Below, piece after piece: positions 11,928-22,498 of a stretch of 64,000 nt of DNA; position 1 is the first letter of the stretch; each line of letters opens with the position of its first letter. Under the pieces are notes generated by a model. That model saw nothing but the letters and a program-made list of their open reading frames with translations. It was not told where the DNA came from and did not search any database. The position numbers were made by a program, and so were the translations under genes. Source of the DNA: Lasiodiplodia sp. COLG20 (taxonomy: Eukaryota; Ascomycota; Dothideomycetes; Botryosphaeriales; Botryosphaeriaceae); contig VNWV01000007.1 in assembly GCA_009801085.1 (NCBI GenBank), forward strand, positions 1,798,001-1,862,000, read 5' to 3'.

Positions 11928-12806
11928 TCCGTTTGCTGATGCTGCTTTCTTTTTTCCCTTCTCGGTGCGCCTGGATTGCCGCCATTCCCCCCTCTTTCTT
12001 CTCTTTCTTCCGGAGCATCCTTCGTTCCTGCACGAATGACGGTAGCAGCGGCGGACTTTTGGCATATGACGGATAATGACCTTTTCTGTAAGGAAAAATG
12101 ATAAAGCGCACATACATATACAGAGCATACATAGACGACCGTTGGACTGGGCTCTTTCTCTTGGGCTTCAAGTCAATTGGTTGGCAAACAGAGAATACCA
12201 ATATAGTTTCAAAAAAGCACTATACAACAACTTTTTCCCCCTTTCTCTCCTCGGTGCTCCTCGTAGATGATGGATTTGGATGTTAATAAAAAGACAAAAA
12301 AACAAATGATGCTACAATACCAGCGCTTGTCGCAGGCACTGGGGGTATACAATCGCCGACTGACCACATCGGCAGCCACAGAAGCCAGGGTAATTCATGT
12401 GGACAGCAAGCTGAAGAACAAAATACGCAAAATCAGAACTTGGCCGCCCTCGTAATCAGAGATAGCCGTCCAGTGAGAAACCTATCGGTCTCTGAATGAA
12501 AAAGTAAAATGTTAAGCGAGATGGAAGAAAAGACCCTTTGATGAAGTGGAAGAGGAACAGAAAAAGGCGGATGAACAATTCCTGAGAGACGACACAGACA
12601 GAACTCCCTTTACGCCTGACTACTCTGCGTGTAAGTTTGGTAGCTGCTTTCTGAGTTATTTTAGAAGTTAAAATTACTACAGCGAGATTTTGAAATGTTG
12701 GTGGTACAGTCCGGAGCTTGCGGGCAACAGTCTCGCGGTTCCCGTTGCATGATAGTCGTGAGGAAAACCGGTGTGAGGTGAAAGAGCAACCATGAAGCGG
12801 CGGGAA
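11928..12806. other. Convergent intergenic region (3' UTR space)
   Basis: 879 bp between two convergent stop codons. AT-richer than the genes and probably contains both 3' UTRs and polyadenylation sites (A-rich stretch near 12280-12310). No gene seen. Confidence 0.6.
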
Positions 12807-15479
12807 TTACATTACCGCCGTCATGCTTCGGCTCAGTCCGGCCTTGGGCGACTTGGGAGGGGGCAGCTGTTCCTTCTTTAGGTGCCTGATTATCTGCTCT
12901 AGTTTCTTGCGTTCGTCTTGTTCGGCCTGTTGGTGAAAGTACGTTGTTAGTGATCAATTGCAACTAGGAAGGAAAGGTAGGCTTACCCTCAGGGCCTTTA
13001 TAGCCTCCGCTCTCGATTCTCTCATCATCTTCCTGAACTCTTCGCGCATCACCTTGGTGCTGGTAGTCTCGGTCAGGACGACACCCGGAGCGCCAGGGGC
13101 GCCGGGCGTGGGCACGGCAGCCGGGCTCCTGATGCCGAGCCAGCGCATCTTCTCGTCCGAGAGCTGCGACTCGAGCGATTCGATCTTCTCGCGGAGGTTG
13201 TCGATGACGCCCTCGAGGCCCTCGCGCTCCTTCTCGCTCTCGACGTTGGCCTTGGTCATCTCCTCGAACTCGCTGATGGTGTCGCGAAGCTCCTCGCGCA
13301 GCATCCTCTCGCGCTCGGCCACATCCTTGGCCGAGCGCTGGGCAGCGGCGTGGGATTCGGTAAGCTGCGCAACTTGTCCCGTCAGCTCCAGGTTGATCCT
13401 GCCCAGCTCTTCCAGCTCGCGCTTGATCTCCGGGTTCGATGCAACCTCGGCAGCGCGCTGTGCCCGAGTGCCGTAGGCGCCATCCAGCTCCGCCTTCGCC
13501 ATTGTGAGCTCCGTCTGCAGCCTCACCATCTCGCCCTCCAGCTCCCGCAGCTCCTTGTCCGTCTTGGCCAGCTCTTCCCCCTTCTGCTCGATGGCGTGAG
13601 CCTTCTCCGCCTCGCTGGCCTTGGACGCCTCGAGGTTCTGGCTGAGCTCCGCCACCTTGGCCTCTGCTTCCGACTTTGCTATTTCGAGCTCTGAGATGCG
13701 CTCTTCGGCGCCTTGTAGGGCGCCCGAATCCGAAGAGTTGGCGTGAAGCTGATGGCGCAGTCGGTCGATTTCGCCGCGAAGGCGCATGAATTCTTCCTCC
13801 CTTTCGGCGTCCGACTTCTCGTTCAGCTCGCGCTGCTGCTTGATCTGGCGGCGAAGGATCGACTGCTTCTCCTTCAAGCCCGATGCCCTGCGGTACATAT
13901 CCTCGACATGGTTCCGGAAGCGGCTGAGCGTGAACTCTTCCGGCATAGGGTCCTCGTCGGGCGACAGTTCGCCCAGCTCCGCCTCGGCCTCCGGGTCCGC
14001 CTCGAGCACCCTCCTGCGCTGCAGCTTCCGCTGGCGAGCATCTTCGTGGCCGGTACGGATGAGTTCCCAGAGGCTCTCACACACCTTTTCGTAGTCGGTA
14101 GCCTGCTCTTTCCAGTACGCAGTGAGCTCTGAAGTATCGGCGCTGCGGGCTTGCTCGAGCTGCGAGAGAAGCTCTTGCTGTGATTGCTCCATAGCGTAAA
14201 GAGCATCGTCGATGTACTGAAGCTGGTTTTCGGCACCTTCTTGAGGAGGCGGAGGAAACTCCTCGTTGTTTTCTCTTGGCGCCCTGCTGACAAGTTGGAA
14301 AAGCTGGTGGTTGATGTTCTCCAGACGCTCCCCCATGCCTGAGGGCATTGAGCCATTCGAGCGCATGTTACTCTGCTCGGCTTCAATGTCCCGCAGCGCC
14401 TGGTCCAGGTAGTCCAGCTTCTCCTCAATGTTGGCGGCCCGCTGAGCTGCACTCCCATCTCCCGTACCCCTCGGGCCTGCGTCATACTCCTTGTTCGCGT
14501 CAGGGTTAGCCTGGATGATCAACTGGCGCAGCCGGTCATTGAGGTCCTCCAGTCTCTTATCCACAGATTGTAGTGTGTCATTAGTCATTGGCGAGTCGTC
14601 ATCTCCGAGCGGATTGGAGCGGGCCGTCAAGGCCTTTCCATGCTTAAGTGCGTCGACTAGTTTGTCGAGGTTTTCCGGTGATCTATAGAGGCTCCGGTCG
14701 TCGAAGGCGTCTTTATCGTCGTGGCGAACAGGGCTCCGGGCGCCAGAGTTCTCGTAGGTGTAGCTGCTAGCCGGGCTATCCGGGCGATTGGCTTGCGGGG
14801 CACCATTCGCCAGTGATTGTCTGCTCCGAGTGCGCTTAGTCGGGCCCTTGTGCGTCATCTGCAGGATTCCAGCCGTGTGTCTCAGCAACTGATTCTCAAT
14901 CTGCCTGGATCTCCGCTCCATCTGCCAGAGCTCGCGCGACAGCTCATCGCACTTCTGCGCGCTCGCCTTGTAGTCAGCTTCACTCTTCGCCGATTGGTCG
15001 GCGCCGTTGCTCGTCTCGTCTGCTCCTTCCTCGCCGTTGGAGCCGCGCCGCTTTGGGTCTAGCCGACTGAGGGACTGGGCGGCGTCGCGCATCTTGGTCT
15101 CCAATGCCAGTTTCTGTCCCACGGCCTCCATTTTGGACGTCAGCGACGTCCGCTCCTTCTTGAGCGCTTCCACCTCTTCGAACGAAAGCACCTCGTATCC
15201 CAGACTGTCGCCGACTGCCGTCTCGACCAGCAGGTGCATGACGACGGCGTCGTTGGGGTCCAACGCGTGCGAGGTGCGGGGCTTGCCATTGCGGTCGGCG
15301 TAGCTATCGGCGACGGCGCTCTTGTAGTTCTCGTTGAGGATGTCGGCGGGCGGAGGAGACAGGACGGCGGGATTGGGGCTATACACGGAGCTTCCCAGAG
15401 TTGGTGAGTCGAGGGCAGGAGTGAGGCCATGCGGAGAAGGGAACCCAAACGCTAATGGCCGAGGCGGTTCTAAATCCAT
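12807..15479 (-). CDS. Uds1-type coiled-coil protein (up-regulated during septation), 870 aa
   Basis: Structural coiled-coil protein related to the septation-induced Uds1 family. Exons 12987-15479 and 12807-12926 with a 60-nt intron 12927-12986; splicing restores a short basic tail ending in SRSMTAVM, whereas read-through would end in an intron-encoded stop. The N-terminus (residues 1-50) has many Ser-Pro and Thr-Pro pairs, possible CDK sites. The conserved Uds1 region is at about 75-220 (DPNDAVVMHLLVETAVGDS, then a long Glu/Lys helix). From about 270 to the end it is almost continuous heptad-like Glu/Leu/Arg sequence with a proline break near residues 800-815. Likely a cytoskeletal or septum/polarity scaffold. 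Antisense frames of up to 172 codons come from codon bias and are not genes. Confidence 0.88.
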
Positions 15480-16921
15480 GGCGATCGAGTGGTAGTAGTA
15501 GGTATTAGGGAGGGCGGAGTGAAGGCGGGCGCTCGAGGGTGGTCACTAAGTGGGCGACGCGCGGCGCAAGGTCATGGAAAGGAGTGGAATGAGGTAAGGA
15601 CGACAGCGGTCGGCAAATGAATGAAAGAGCATCAAAAGTTAAAAGCCGTGAAACGAAAAAAATGAACTTAGCAAACTCATGCGCACAACAGCGCCGGTCG
15701 CACCTCTAACTATTCATACGCCAATTAAGGGGCTGGCAGGCAAACATGCTGATCCGGCGCGGTTATCTCACTAGTCAGACGCGTAGCCGCCGAGATTTAC
15801 ATAAGCTCGGTAATCTACACGGTTGATGCGGGCACGACGGACACCCTCTCGTTCCTTAAATCTTGGGAAACGCTCAGGGGCAAAGCGTGCGCTTATTGGC
15901 TCACCGTCTGCAAAGTACTGAGCTTAGCCTAATTCGTACTTTCTTACCCTTGGCTAGGGGTTGAACTAGTGAGATAACTGCGCGGTGTGCGTATCGCTCT
16001 TGCCGCTTGCCACAAGGCGCTCATCAGCAGCAAGTTTAAAGCGCCTGCCCCACCTCCGCGGTGTGTGGGACTGCCGATAAAGTGCAAACATTCCTGATCC
16101 ACCGCTCACACGGGCTGCGAAACATCCTCCTATTCTCGGTCGCACGAGCGACCGAAGAAAATGTCGAGTCGCAAATGTGCTGCAGATCTGAATTTTCGGT
16201 GTCGAGTTCGGACATGGACTGCAAACACCCGCCATTATGGAATGATCCCCACAATCGCCATCGCGAGGAACCTTATGGCACTCGACTCACGTGAGCGCTG
16301 GAGCTACCGCCTAATGGAACGTTCTCCATGTACGTCCGGACAACTACTTCAACCATCCATCAAGCGAACCAGAATTATGATTGGTTTGAATCTTTGGGCA
16401 TCCACTATGATATCCTTGACAAACGTGTTCGGGAAAAATGACATGTTTCGCAGCCTTCTGCGCTTCCGGCTACCGAGCCAGGAAGCTCCGCTATCCGGGG
16501 ACTGCTGTGTCACTGTATGAGGCATACGATGCGAGACCAGGATATCCCATCCCTCCGCCTGCGCGCTGCGCATCGGACAATATGTCCGCTTGTCATGGCT
16601 GAGCAAGCGGACGGCGAAAAGGCCACCAGCTCCGCCGCCATCCGCCTTTTGAGCACGCTCAGCCCAAGCATCGATGAGTTCAACAAAGCGTAGCTCTTCT
16701 CCTTGCACATCTTCGAGCACTTGCCGACGTTGCATGACTCGGATCTGATCTGCCTATTGTTGCCGTGCCGATTCTCCACAAGTTTCAGAGCCCCGCTACC
16801 GAAGAGAAACGCCATCTCCGTCATTTGTCAAAGCTCCGGATCGCCCCTCATGAGGAGCGCGCTCAGGCGGTACGACTCTGGCAAGAACATTCCCCCGCGG
16901 CCTGCGAGCTTCGAACGGACC
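15480..16921. other. Divergent intergenic region (Uds1 / NAT)
   Basis: 1.44 kb between divergent starts. A 10-bp palindrome CTCACGTGAG (E-box core CACGTG) is at 16286-16295. Minus-strand frames at 16349-16735 and 16510-16824 have no recognisable domain. I see no supportable gene. Confidence 0.5.
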
Positions 16922-17917
16922 ATGGCCAACGCCCCGCGCTACACAAGGACCCAGCTACGCCAATATTTTGACCGCATCTGCTTATCGGAGAGTTTGCACC
17001 AGTATGATGTCACGTCGCTAAGCCCACAAGAAAAGCTGGACTATTTGGCTCTGCTGCAAAAACACAGCCTTTCCGCCATCCCGTTCGAGAACCTCAGCCT
17101 GCACTATTCCCAGCACCGCCGTATTTCGCTGGATCCCGATGAGCTGTTCCAAAAGCAGGTGCTGACGCAGGGCCGAGGTGGCTATTGCATGGAGAATAAC
17201 CTGGTCCACAACATCGTCCTGAGATCTCTTGGCTATCAGGTCTACTCCGCCGGTGCGCGAGTCAAGGGTGGTGCAGAAGCACCGTTCGGCGGCTGGTGAG
17301 TCTTGCTTACGTACGCGCGACCCGTGATTCGCTAACGAGCACCGTGCTACAGGAGCCATATGATCAACTTGGTCACCATTGATGGCGCCAAGTATATGAT
17401 AGACGTTGGGTTTGGGGGCTGGAGTGCTCCTACAAGCCCGCTGCGCCTGGAGAGAAATGCTTGCGACACCACTACCACCCAAATCGCTCCGGCGGAGATG
17501 CGGCTGGCCTGGAAAAATGTCGACGGAAACACCGACCCTAACCAGAGGCTATGGGTGTACCAGCATCGTTCGAATAACGAATCGCCCTGGCTGGACATGT
17601 ACTGCTTCAGCGAGTTAGAGTTCCTGCCACAAGATTATGAGCTCATGAACTACTGGACGAGCACGAGCCCCAAGGTGTGGTTTACGCAAAAGGTAATCTG
17701 CGCTAAGATGGTCATTGATTCTCCCGATAATGCGGAACTGGTTGGAATCATGATCCTCCAAGACGATTTGAAATTGCGCATTCACGGCAAAACAGAGTCG
17801 CAGCAAACTTTCAAGAACGAGGAAGAGCGGGTTTCCGTGTTAGACAGGGTGTTTGGTATCAATTTGAGCAAACCGGAGCGTGCAGGAATCAAAGGTCTGG
17901 TGTCTGAACTCAAATGA
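16922..17917 (+). CDS. Arylamine N-acetyltransferase (NAT), 312 aa
   Basis: Transfers an acyl group from acyl-CoA to arylamines or hydrazines; in fungi used for detoxifying aromatic amines. Exons 16922-17295 and 17353-17917, intron 57 nt. The catalytic triad is complete: Cys89 in GRGGYCMENN, His127 in SHMINLV directly after the splice site, and Asp142 in YMIDVGFGG. FENLSLHYS near residue 60 is also typical. Length and the C-terminal extension match fungal NATs, including the malonyl-accepting FDB2 enzymes that detoxify benzoxazolinones in Fusarium; whether this copy has that specificity cannot be told. The ATG at 16922 was preferred over an in-frame ATG 219 bases upstream because the conserved N-terminal helix begins there. 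Confidence 0.95.
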
Positions 17918-18023
17918 TGCATGTATTGTATCCGGGTATTGGTACCACTGGATTCTCTTATATAGAATTGTACAGACTTGGCGTTTGCGGGTTTGTGAAA
18001 AGTGATTCGCATTGGTATTGGAT

Positions 18024-18503
18024 TTACAAAACCCGCCTCTCGAGCTGCGTTGAGAATTAGCATTTGCCGCACACGTTCCACCATGGCCTTGCCTACCTTC
18101 CAGGGATTGTTCAACTCGAAGCCCTCCGGTGCCTCTGGCTTGTCCGTCTGGCCTCTGAGGTAGCCAGTCAACCTGCGGTCGCGCTGCATCACTGCATCCG
18201 TTCAGTATTCGCCGGTCACGGGTGAGGAAGGAGAGAGCGCGAATCGTACTTTGCTGCCGGGCGTTAGCGGACCTGCTCGAATCAATCGCAGGAGACTGAT
18301 AGACTCACCCTATCCCAAGCATCCAGCGAGTGCCTTGTGCGGTTGCCGCCGTTCTGGAGGCTCTTAAGCTTGGCCATACCGGCACCGCTGATGCCGAAGA
18401 ACTGGGTGCTGCGTCAGTGGTGGCGGGCGCAGCGCGGTGCGGGGAAGGCACATACGGCCAGCATGATCCCATAAGGGAGCAGCGCCTCGAAGGGGACGGG
18501 CAT
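18024..18503 (-). CDS. NADH:ubiquinone oxidoreductase MWFE subunit (NDUFA1 homologue), 86 aa
   Basis: Small single-helix accessory subunit of mitochondrial complex I. The best model has five exons: 18456-18503, 18309-18401, 18250-18253, 18097-18191 and 18024-18044, all introns GT-AG of 52-58 nt. The product starts MPVPFEALLPYG, has one hydrophobic segment (GIMLAFFGISGAG), then LDAWDRQMMQRDRRLTG, RGQTD, GFELNNPWK and ends LERRVL, matching the family along its whole length. The third exon is only 4 nt (CAAA); it restores the conserved Gln-Met of DRQMM and keeps frame. The penultimate intron has a good branch point (TGCTAATTC) and gives the expected short LExR-type ending; reading through it would run about 100 codons into the 3' end of the convergent NAT gene. 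Divergent from the histone acetyltransferase gene. Confidence 0.9.
18250..18253 (-). other. 4-nt microexon (CAAA) of the complex I MWFE gene
   Basis: Flanked by complete splice signals: upstream intron 18254-18308 (55 nt, starts GTGAGT, branch-like GCTAACG, ends CAG) and downstream intron 18192-18249 (58 nt, starts GTACGA, branch-like ACTGAAC, ends CAG). Joining gives AGG-CAA-ATG-ATG-CAG, encoding Arg-Gln-Met-Met-Gln as expected for the family. Inferred from sequence only. Confidence 0.72.
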
Positions 18504-19141
18504 TGTGAGTGGCGAGTGTCGAGTGTAGGCGGGGCGGTATTGGGGGGGTGTCGAGCAGTTGTCGGCGGTGGTGATGCGCGCCCACAGCAGCTGTACTGGC
18601 AAGACCGGAGGTTGAATGGCCGGCGGGCGCGTCCGTGCGCCCCCAGCCAGCACCTCTCTCCGTTCCAAGACACCTACACCAAGGGGTCATTACATCCGCC
18701 AACGGCACTTCTCGCGCGTGAGAGCTACGGTTTTGGTGTCGCCGAGCCTTCTGCTTCTCAACAAGTCGCAGAAACCGCTATCCTCGCTCCCGTGAAGAGC
18801 CCCTGCGCCGACGCGTCGAACGCAATCGCAGCCCACCCGCGCCGCCGATCAACCACATCCGCCCTACCGACACGCTCCATCACCGCGCCCTCCCCTCCCG
18901 GCGAGCCTGCGGATCCCGGCTGTCCATATACATGCGCGACCTGGCCGCGTAGCTGAGGCGTCGGGGCGCATAGCGACAGCCAGCAGCCAACGCGAACGCG
19001 ACCGGCCGCTACGCGACGACAGCGCCGCCACTGACCGGATGACGGGGCAATAAACCAAACTGCGCGCGCCAGTTCCATTGCCGACATCACGTAAACCTGG
19101 CTTTCTTTGCTTCGAAGCTGGCTTCGGTCGTAACGTATGCC
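18504..19141. promoter_or_regulatory. Bidirectional promoter region, complex I subunit / histone acetyltransferase
   Basis: 638 bp between two divergent housekeeping-type starts. GC-rich with no TATA box seen. It presumably serves both genes; this is inferred from arrangement only. Confidence 0.45.
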
Positions 19142-22100
19142 ATGGCCGCCGAGCCGAGTAGGCTGTTAGGCCAAGGCATGGGCAACACGGTCGAGGACGA
19201 AGACAGCGATGTCGATGCTGAGCACGAGGAGGACGTGGACATGATCCAGCCTGCACCGTACATGGGCCACAACCAACCGCTACCCGACGATGAGGGCTCC
19301 GATTTGGATGCCGAGGGCGAGGACATCGACGCTGAAGGCGAGGAGGTTGATGACGACGAGGATGCTGGCGAGCCAGTCGGAGCAGTCAAGCTGCAGCAAG
19401 GCGACGACATTGACGCCGAGGGCGAAGAGGACGACGAGGAAGCCGTGCTCGACGAGTCTTCAGACGAGTCCAAGAGCAGCGAGAGCGATGTTGATGCCGA
19501 TGGTGAAAGCGACTCGGAGTCGGAAGGGGCAAATGAGTGGGAGGGCCAGAGTGATACAGCAGAAGAGGGTGATGCCGAGATTGTGGACCCCAATCGCTGC
19601 ATGTAAGTTTGCTAAACACTCATGTGGATCTGACGCTGATCTCCGAAACACAGCTTCTGTGGCCAGGACGAGGAGCATGATCCCAGCGAGGAGTTTGAGG
19701 AATATCTCTCGTGCGCTGTATGCGGGGACAATGGTAAGCTAAGATGCGGCGAAAGATTAATATATGCTGATGTTTGTTCCTGCAGCCCATCGGCAGTGCG
19801 CTCGCGACGCTAACTCACTTAAGACTGAGGAAGGTAAGCCAAGCCAATCGCACTTCTGACTTCGGTCCCAATGCGCCGTGCATCTACTCACCGCTATCCA
19901 GATGCCGAGAACTGGCGCTGCACGGCTTGCGTGGAAAATGATCTGGAAGCTGATGAGGAAGAGACTCCACGCCCTGCTGTCCGGCGGCGTTCTTCTGCTC
20001 AAAAGCTCACCAGAGACTTGTTGCCCGCTTCCCGAGGGACCAATAAGCCCGACTCACATTCTGTGTTCAACACCTTGATCCACCCAGATGATCCTATGGA
20101 TGGCTCCCGCTCGCTCAGGAAACGCAAGGCAGAGCCAGAGGATCAGCCGCTGCCTGTGCGTTCAACTCGAAAGCGACGCCGATCCTCTCAGACGCAAACG
20201 CCATCCGAGCCCGACGCCGACGACTCGGATGCCTCATCGCCAGCCCCAATCCGCGTGGCTTCGCAACCGGTAGTAACGGACGGTGAGAAAGAATCGGATG
20301 AGGACGAAGGGTCCAACGCTATTAGGTCATCGCGCCGAACGCGGCCAAGAAGGTCCGCTTCTCAAAAGGTTGACCAACCCGGTGCCATCATTCTCAAATC
20401 CACCAACAAGCAACTCGTCGTTGCCTTTACGAATTTAGACACATCAAAGCTACGAGATGTACTAAGTTCAACCGCAAAACAGAAGAAGCGGAGAGCCCGT
20501 GACCGGGCCAGGAGAGCTGAACGTGCAGCGGCGGCCGCTGCCGAACCCGAGGTCTCTCATTACCCAGCGCTCCATAATAACTTCACCCAATTCTTCGGCT
20601 TCGGCGATCGCGAGATGGATGAATCAAAGTCCAAGCCTTATGGAGGCATCTTATCTGAAGCAGAAGCTGATACGAGCAAAACCTTTCCTGGTGGCGCAGA
20701 CCGTAAACGCTTTGAAGATGCACGTCTAAAAGCAGAAGACGACTGGAAAAAGAAGACCGCTCAACTGGGCACGGCTAGTGATCACAGCCGCAGCTCGAAG
20801 GTGTCGGGGCCACCAAGCAAAATCAAATGCATCAATTTTGGAGGGTATGAAATCGACACGTGGCACGCGGCGCCTTATCCAGAGGAATACAGCCGGAACA
20901 AAGTCCTTTATATTTGCGAGTTCTGCCTCAAGTATATGAACTCCGACTACGTGGCCTGGAGGCACAAGCTCAAATGTCCTGCAAAACACCCCCCAGGTGA
21001 TGAAATTTACCGTGATGGGCGTTTTTCCTTTTTCGAGGTCGACGGACGAAAGAATCCTGTCTACTGCCAAAACCTCTGTCTCTTGGCAAAACTCTTCCTT
21101 GGCTCCAAAACGCTCTACTATGATGTGGAGCCGTTCTTATTCTACGTCATGACGGAAACAGACGAGTACGGATGCCATTTCGTCGGATACTTTTCCAAGG
21201 AGAAGCGACCAAGCAGTCTGAACAACGTATCCTGTATTCTCGTTCTGCCAATCCATCAACGAAAGGGCTTCGGGCACATGCTGATTGAATTTTCGTACCT
21301 CCTCACGCGAGTAGAGAAGAAGACCGGCTCCCCGGAGAAGCCGCTATCGGACATGGGTCTCGTTTCCTACCGGAGTTACTGGCGGCTAATCCTTTGTTAC
21401 CAGCTCATAGAACAACGCGGACCCATCAGTATCACAACCATCTCCGAGAGGACAGGCATGACGGCTGACGACATCGTATCCGCTTTGGAAGGCCTGCGTG
21501 CGCTTGTGAGGGATCCTGTTACTAAGAAATACGCCCTGCGCCTGGACTATGATTACTTCCGTCAGTATATCGACAAGTTTGAGGCCAAGCAGTATCCGCA
21601 GATCAATGCCGAGTGCCTTGTCTGGACTCCGTATGTGATGGGACACAACAATCTCTCTCATTACGACGACGGCCCGCCTTTGCAGACAGTTGCACAGCGT
21701 GAGGGCGAAGACGATGAAAAGGTCGCGCCAGAAGAAGGGGTGCAAATGACAGAAGCTGCCGAGCATCCGGAGACAAACGGCCATCAATCAGACAATCAGA
21801 ATGATGAGGCTGAAGGGAAGGAAGAAGTTGCTTCTTCTGGTGATCCCCAAAGCCCGCAGAGACCCAAAACGCCGAAAGCGAAATCCACTGGGTCTATCAA
21901 GTCAAACCCGTCTACCCCACAAGCCAACGGCACCTCGCGTCAGGAATCAACACCAGCCAAAAACAATCCTTCAGCCGGCATACCACCCACTCGCTTCGAG
22001 GTCTTTCCACCCATTCCTGGCACGGCCGCGAAGAAGCGTGGACGGCCATTCTCTTCCAGCAGCAGGCGCAACGTTACACCCGTTCGGAGCTCTACGAGGA

Positions 22101-22498
22101 GCGGCAAAACTCTCGGTGGCGCCAAACCGGAGACACCGCTCGCCGGACATGGCAAACCTCTTTCTATGCCTTCTGGACGCCGTACAAGGAGCAAGCTCGG
22201 AGAGATTGTGGTGAACGGGCTTGATGGGACCAACGATAGCCGGCATGGGAGCGAGGAAAAGCCAGACAATGGAAGGGGAATCGGCAAGGGAAAGGGAGTC
22301 GGCAAGACTCGAAGTAATGGCTATTCAAAGCAGATTGAGGAAGACGATGACGACGACGATGCTGCAACGGCAATGAGCGAAGACGAGGAGATTGGTAACG
22401 GGAAGGGCAAGTCTGTCCCTTCGCTTGTCGAGGTTGGCGAGGATCTAGATGCCGACGGTGATATTGACGCTATTGGTGAAGACGATCCTGATGTCTGA
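19142..22498 (+). CDS. MYST-family histone acetyltransferase with PHD finger (Sas3/Mst2 type), 1061 aa
   Basis: Nuclear acetyltransferase, probably the catalytic subunit of a NuA3-like complex acetylating histone H3. Exons 19142-19602, 19654-19733, 19786-19833 and 19902-22498. Residues 20-150 are extremely acidic with repeated DAEGE-type units. A PHD zinc finger spans about 153-207 (CIFC, CAVC, HRQC, WRCTAC), built from the small exons. The MYST domain is at about 505-780: C2HC finger (CEFC, H, C), Cys in VSCILVLP near 639, acetyl-CoA loop QRKGFG near 649, catalytic Glu in SPEKPLSD near 674, and SYRSYWRLIL. The tail is long, low-complexity, basic then acidic (ends GDIDAIGEDDPDV). There is no chromodomain, which argues against Esa1. 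Confidence 0.94.

Noticed and set aside
16349..16824. Overlapping minus-strand frames in the Uds1/NAT intergenic region
   Set aside because: No domain, no coherent splicing, and low-quality composition; possibly a relic but not supportable.
17782..18192. Long C-terminal extension of the complex I subunit overlapping the NAT gene
   Set aside because: A 52-nt intron with good branch point gives the expected short LERRVL ending; the read-through tail has no family counterpart.
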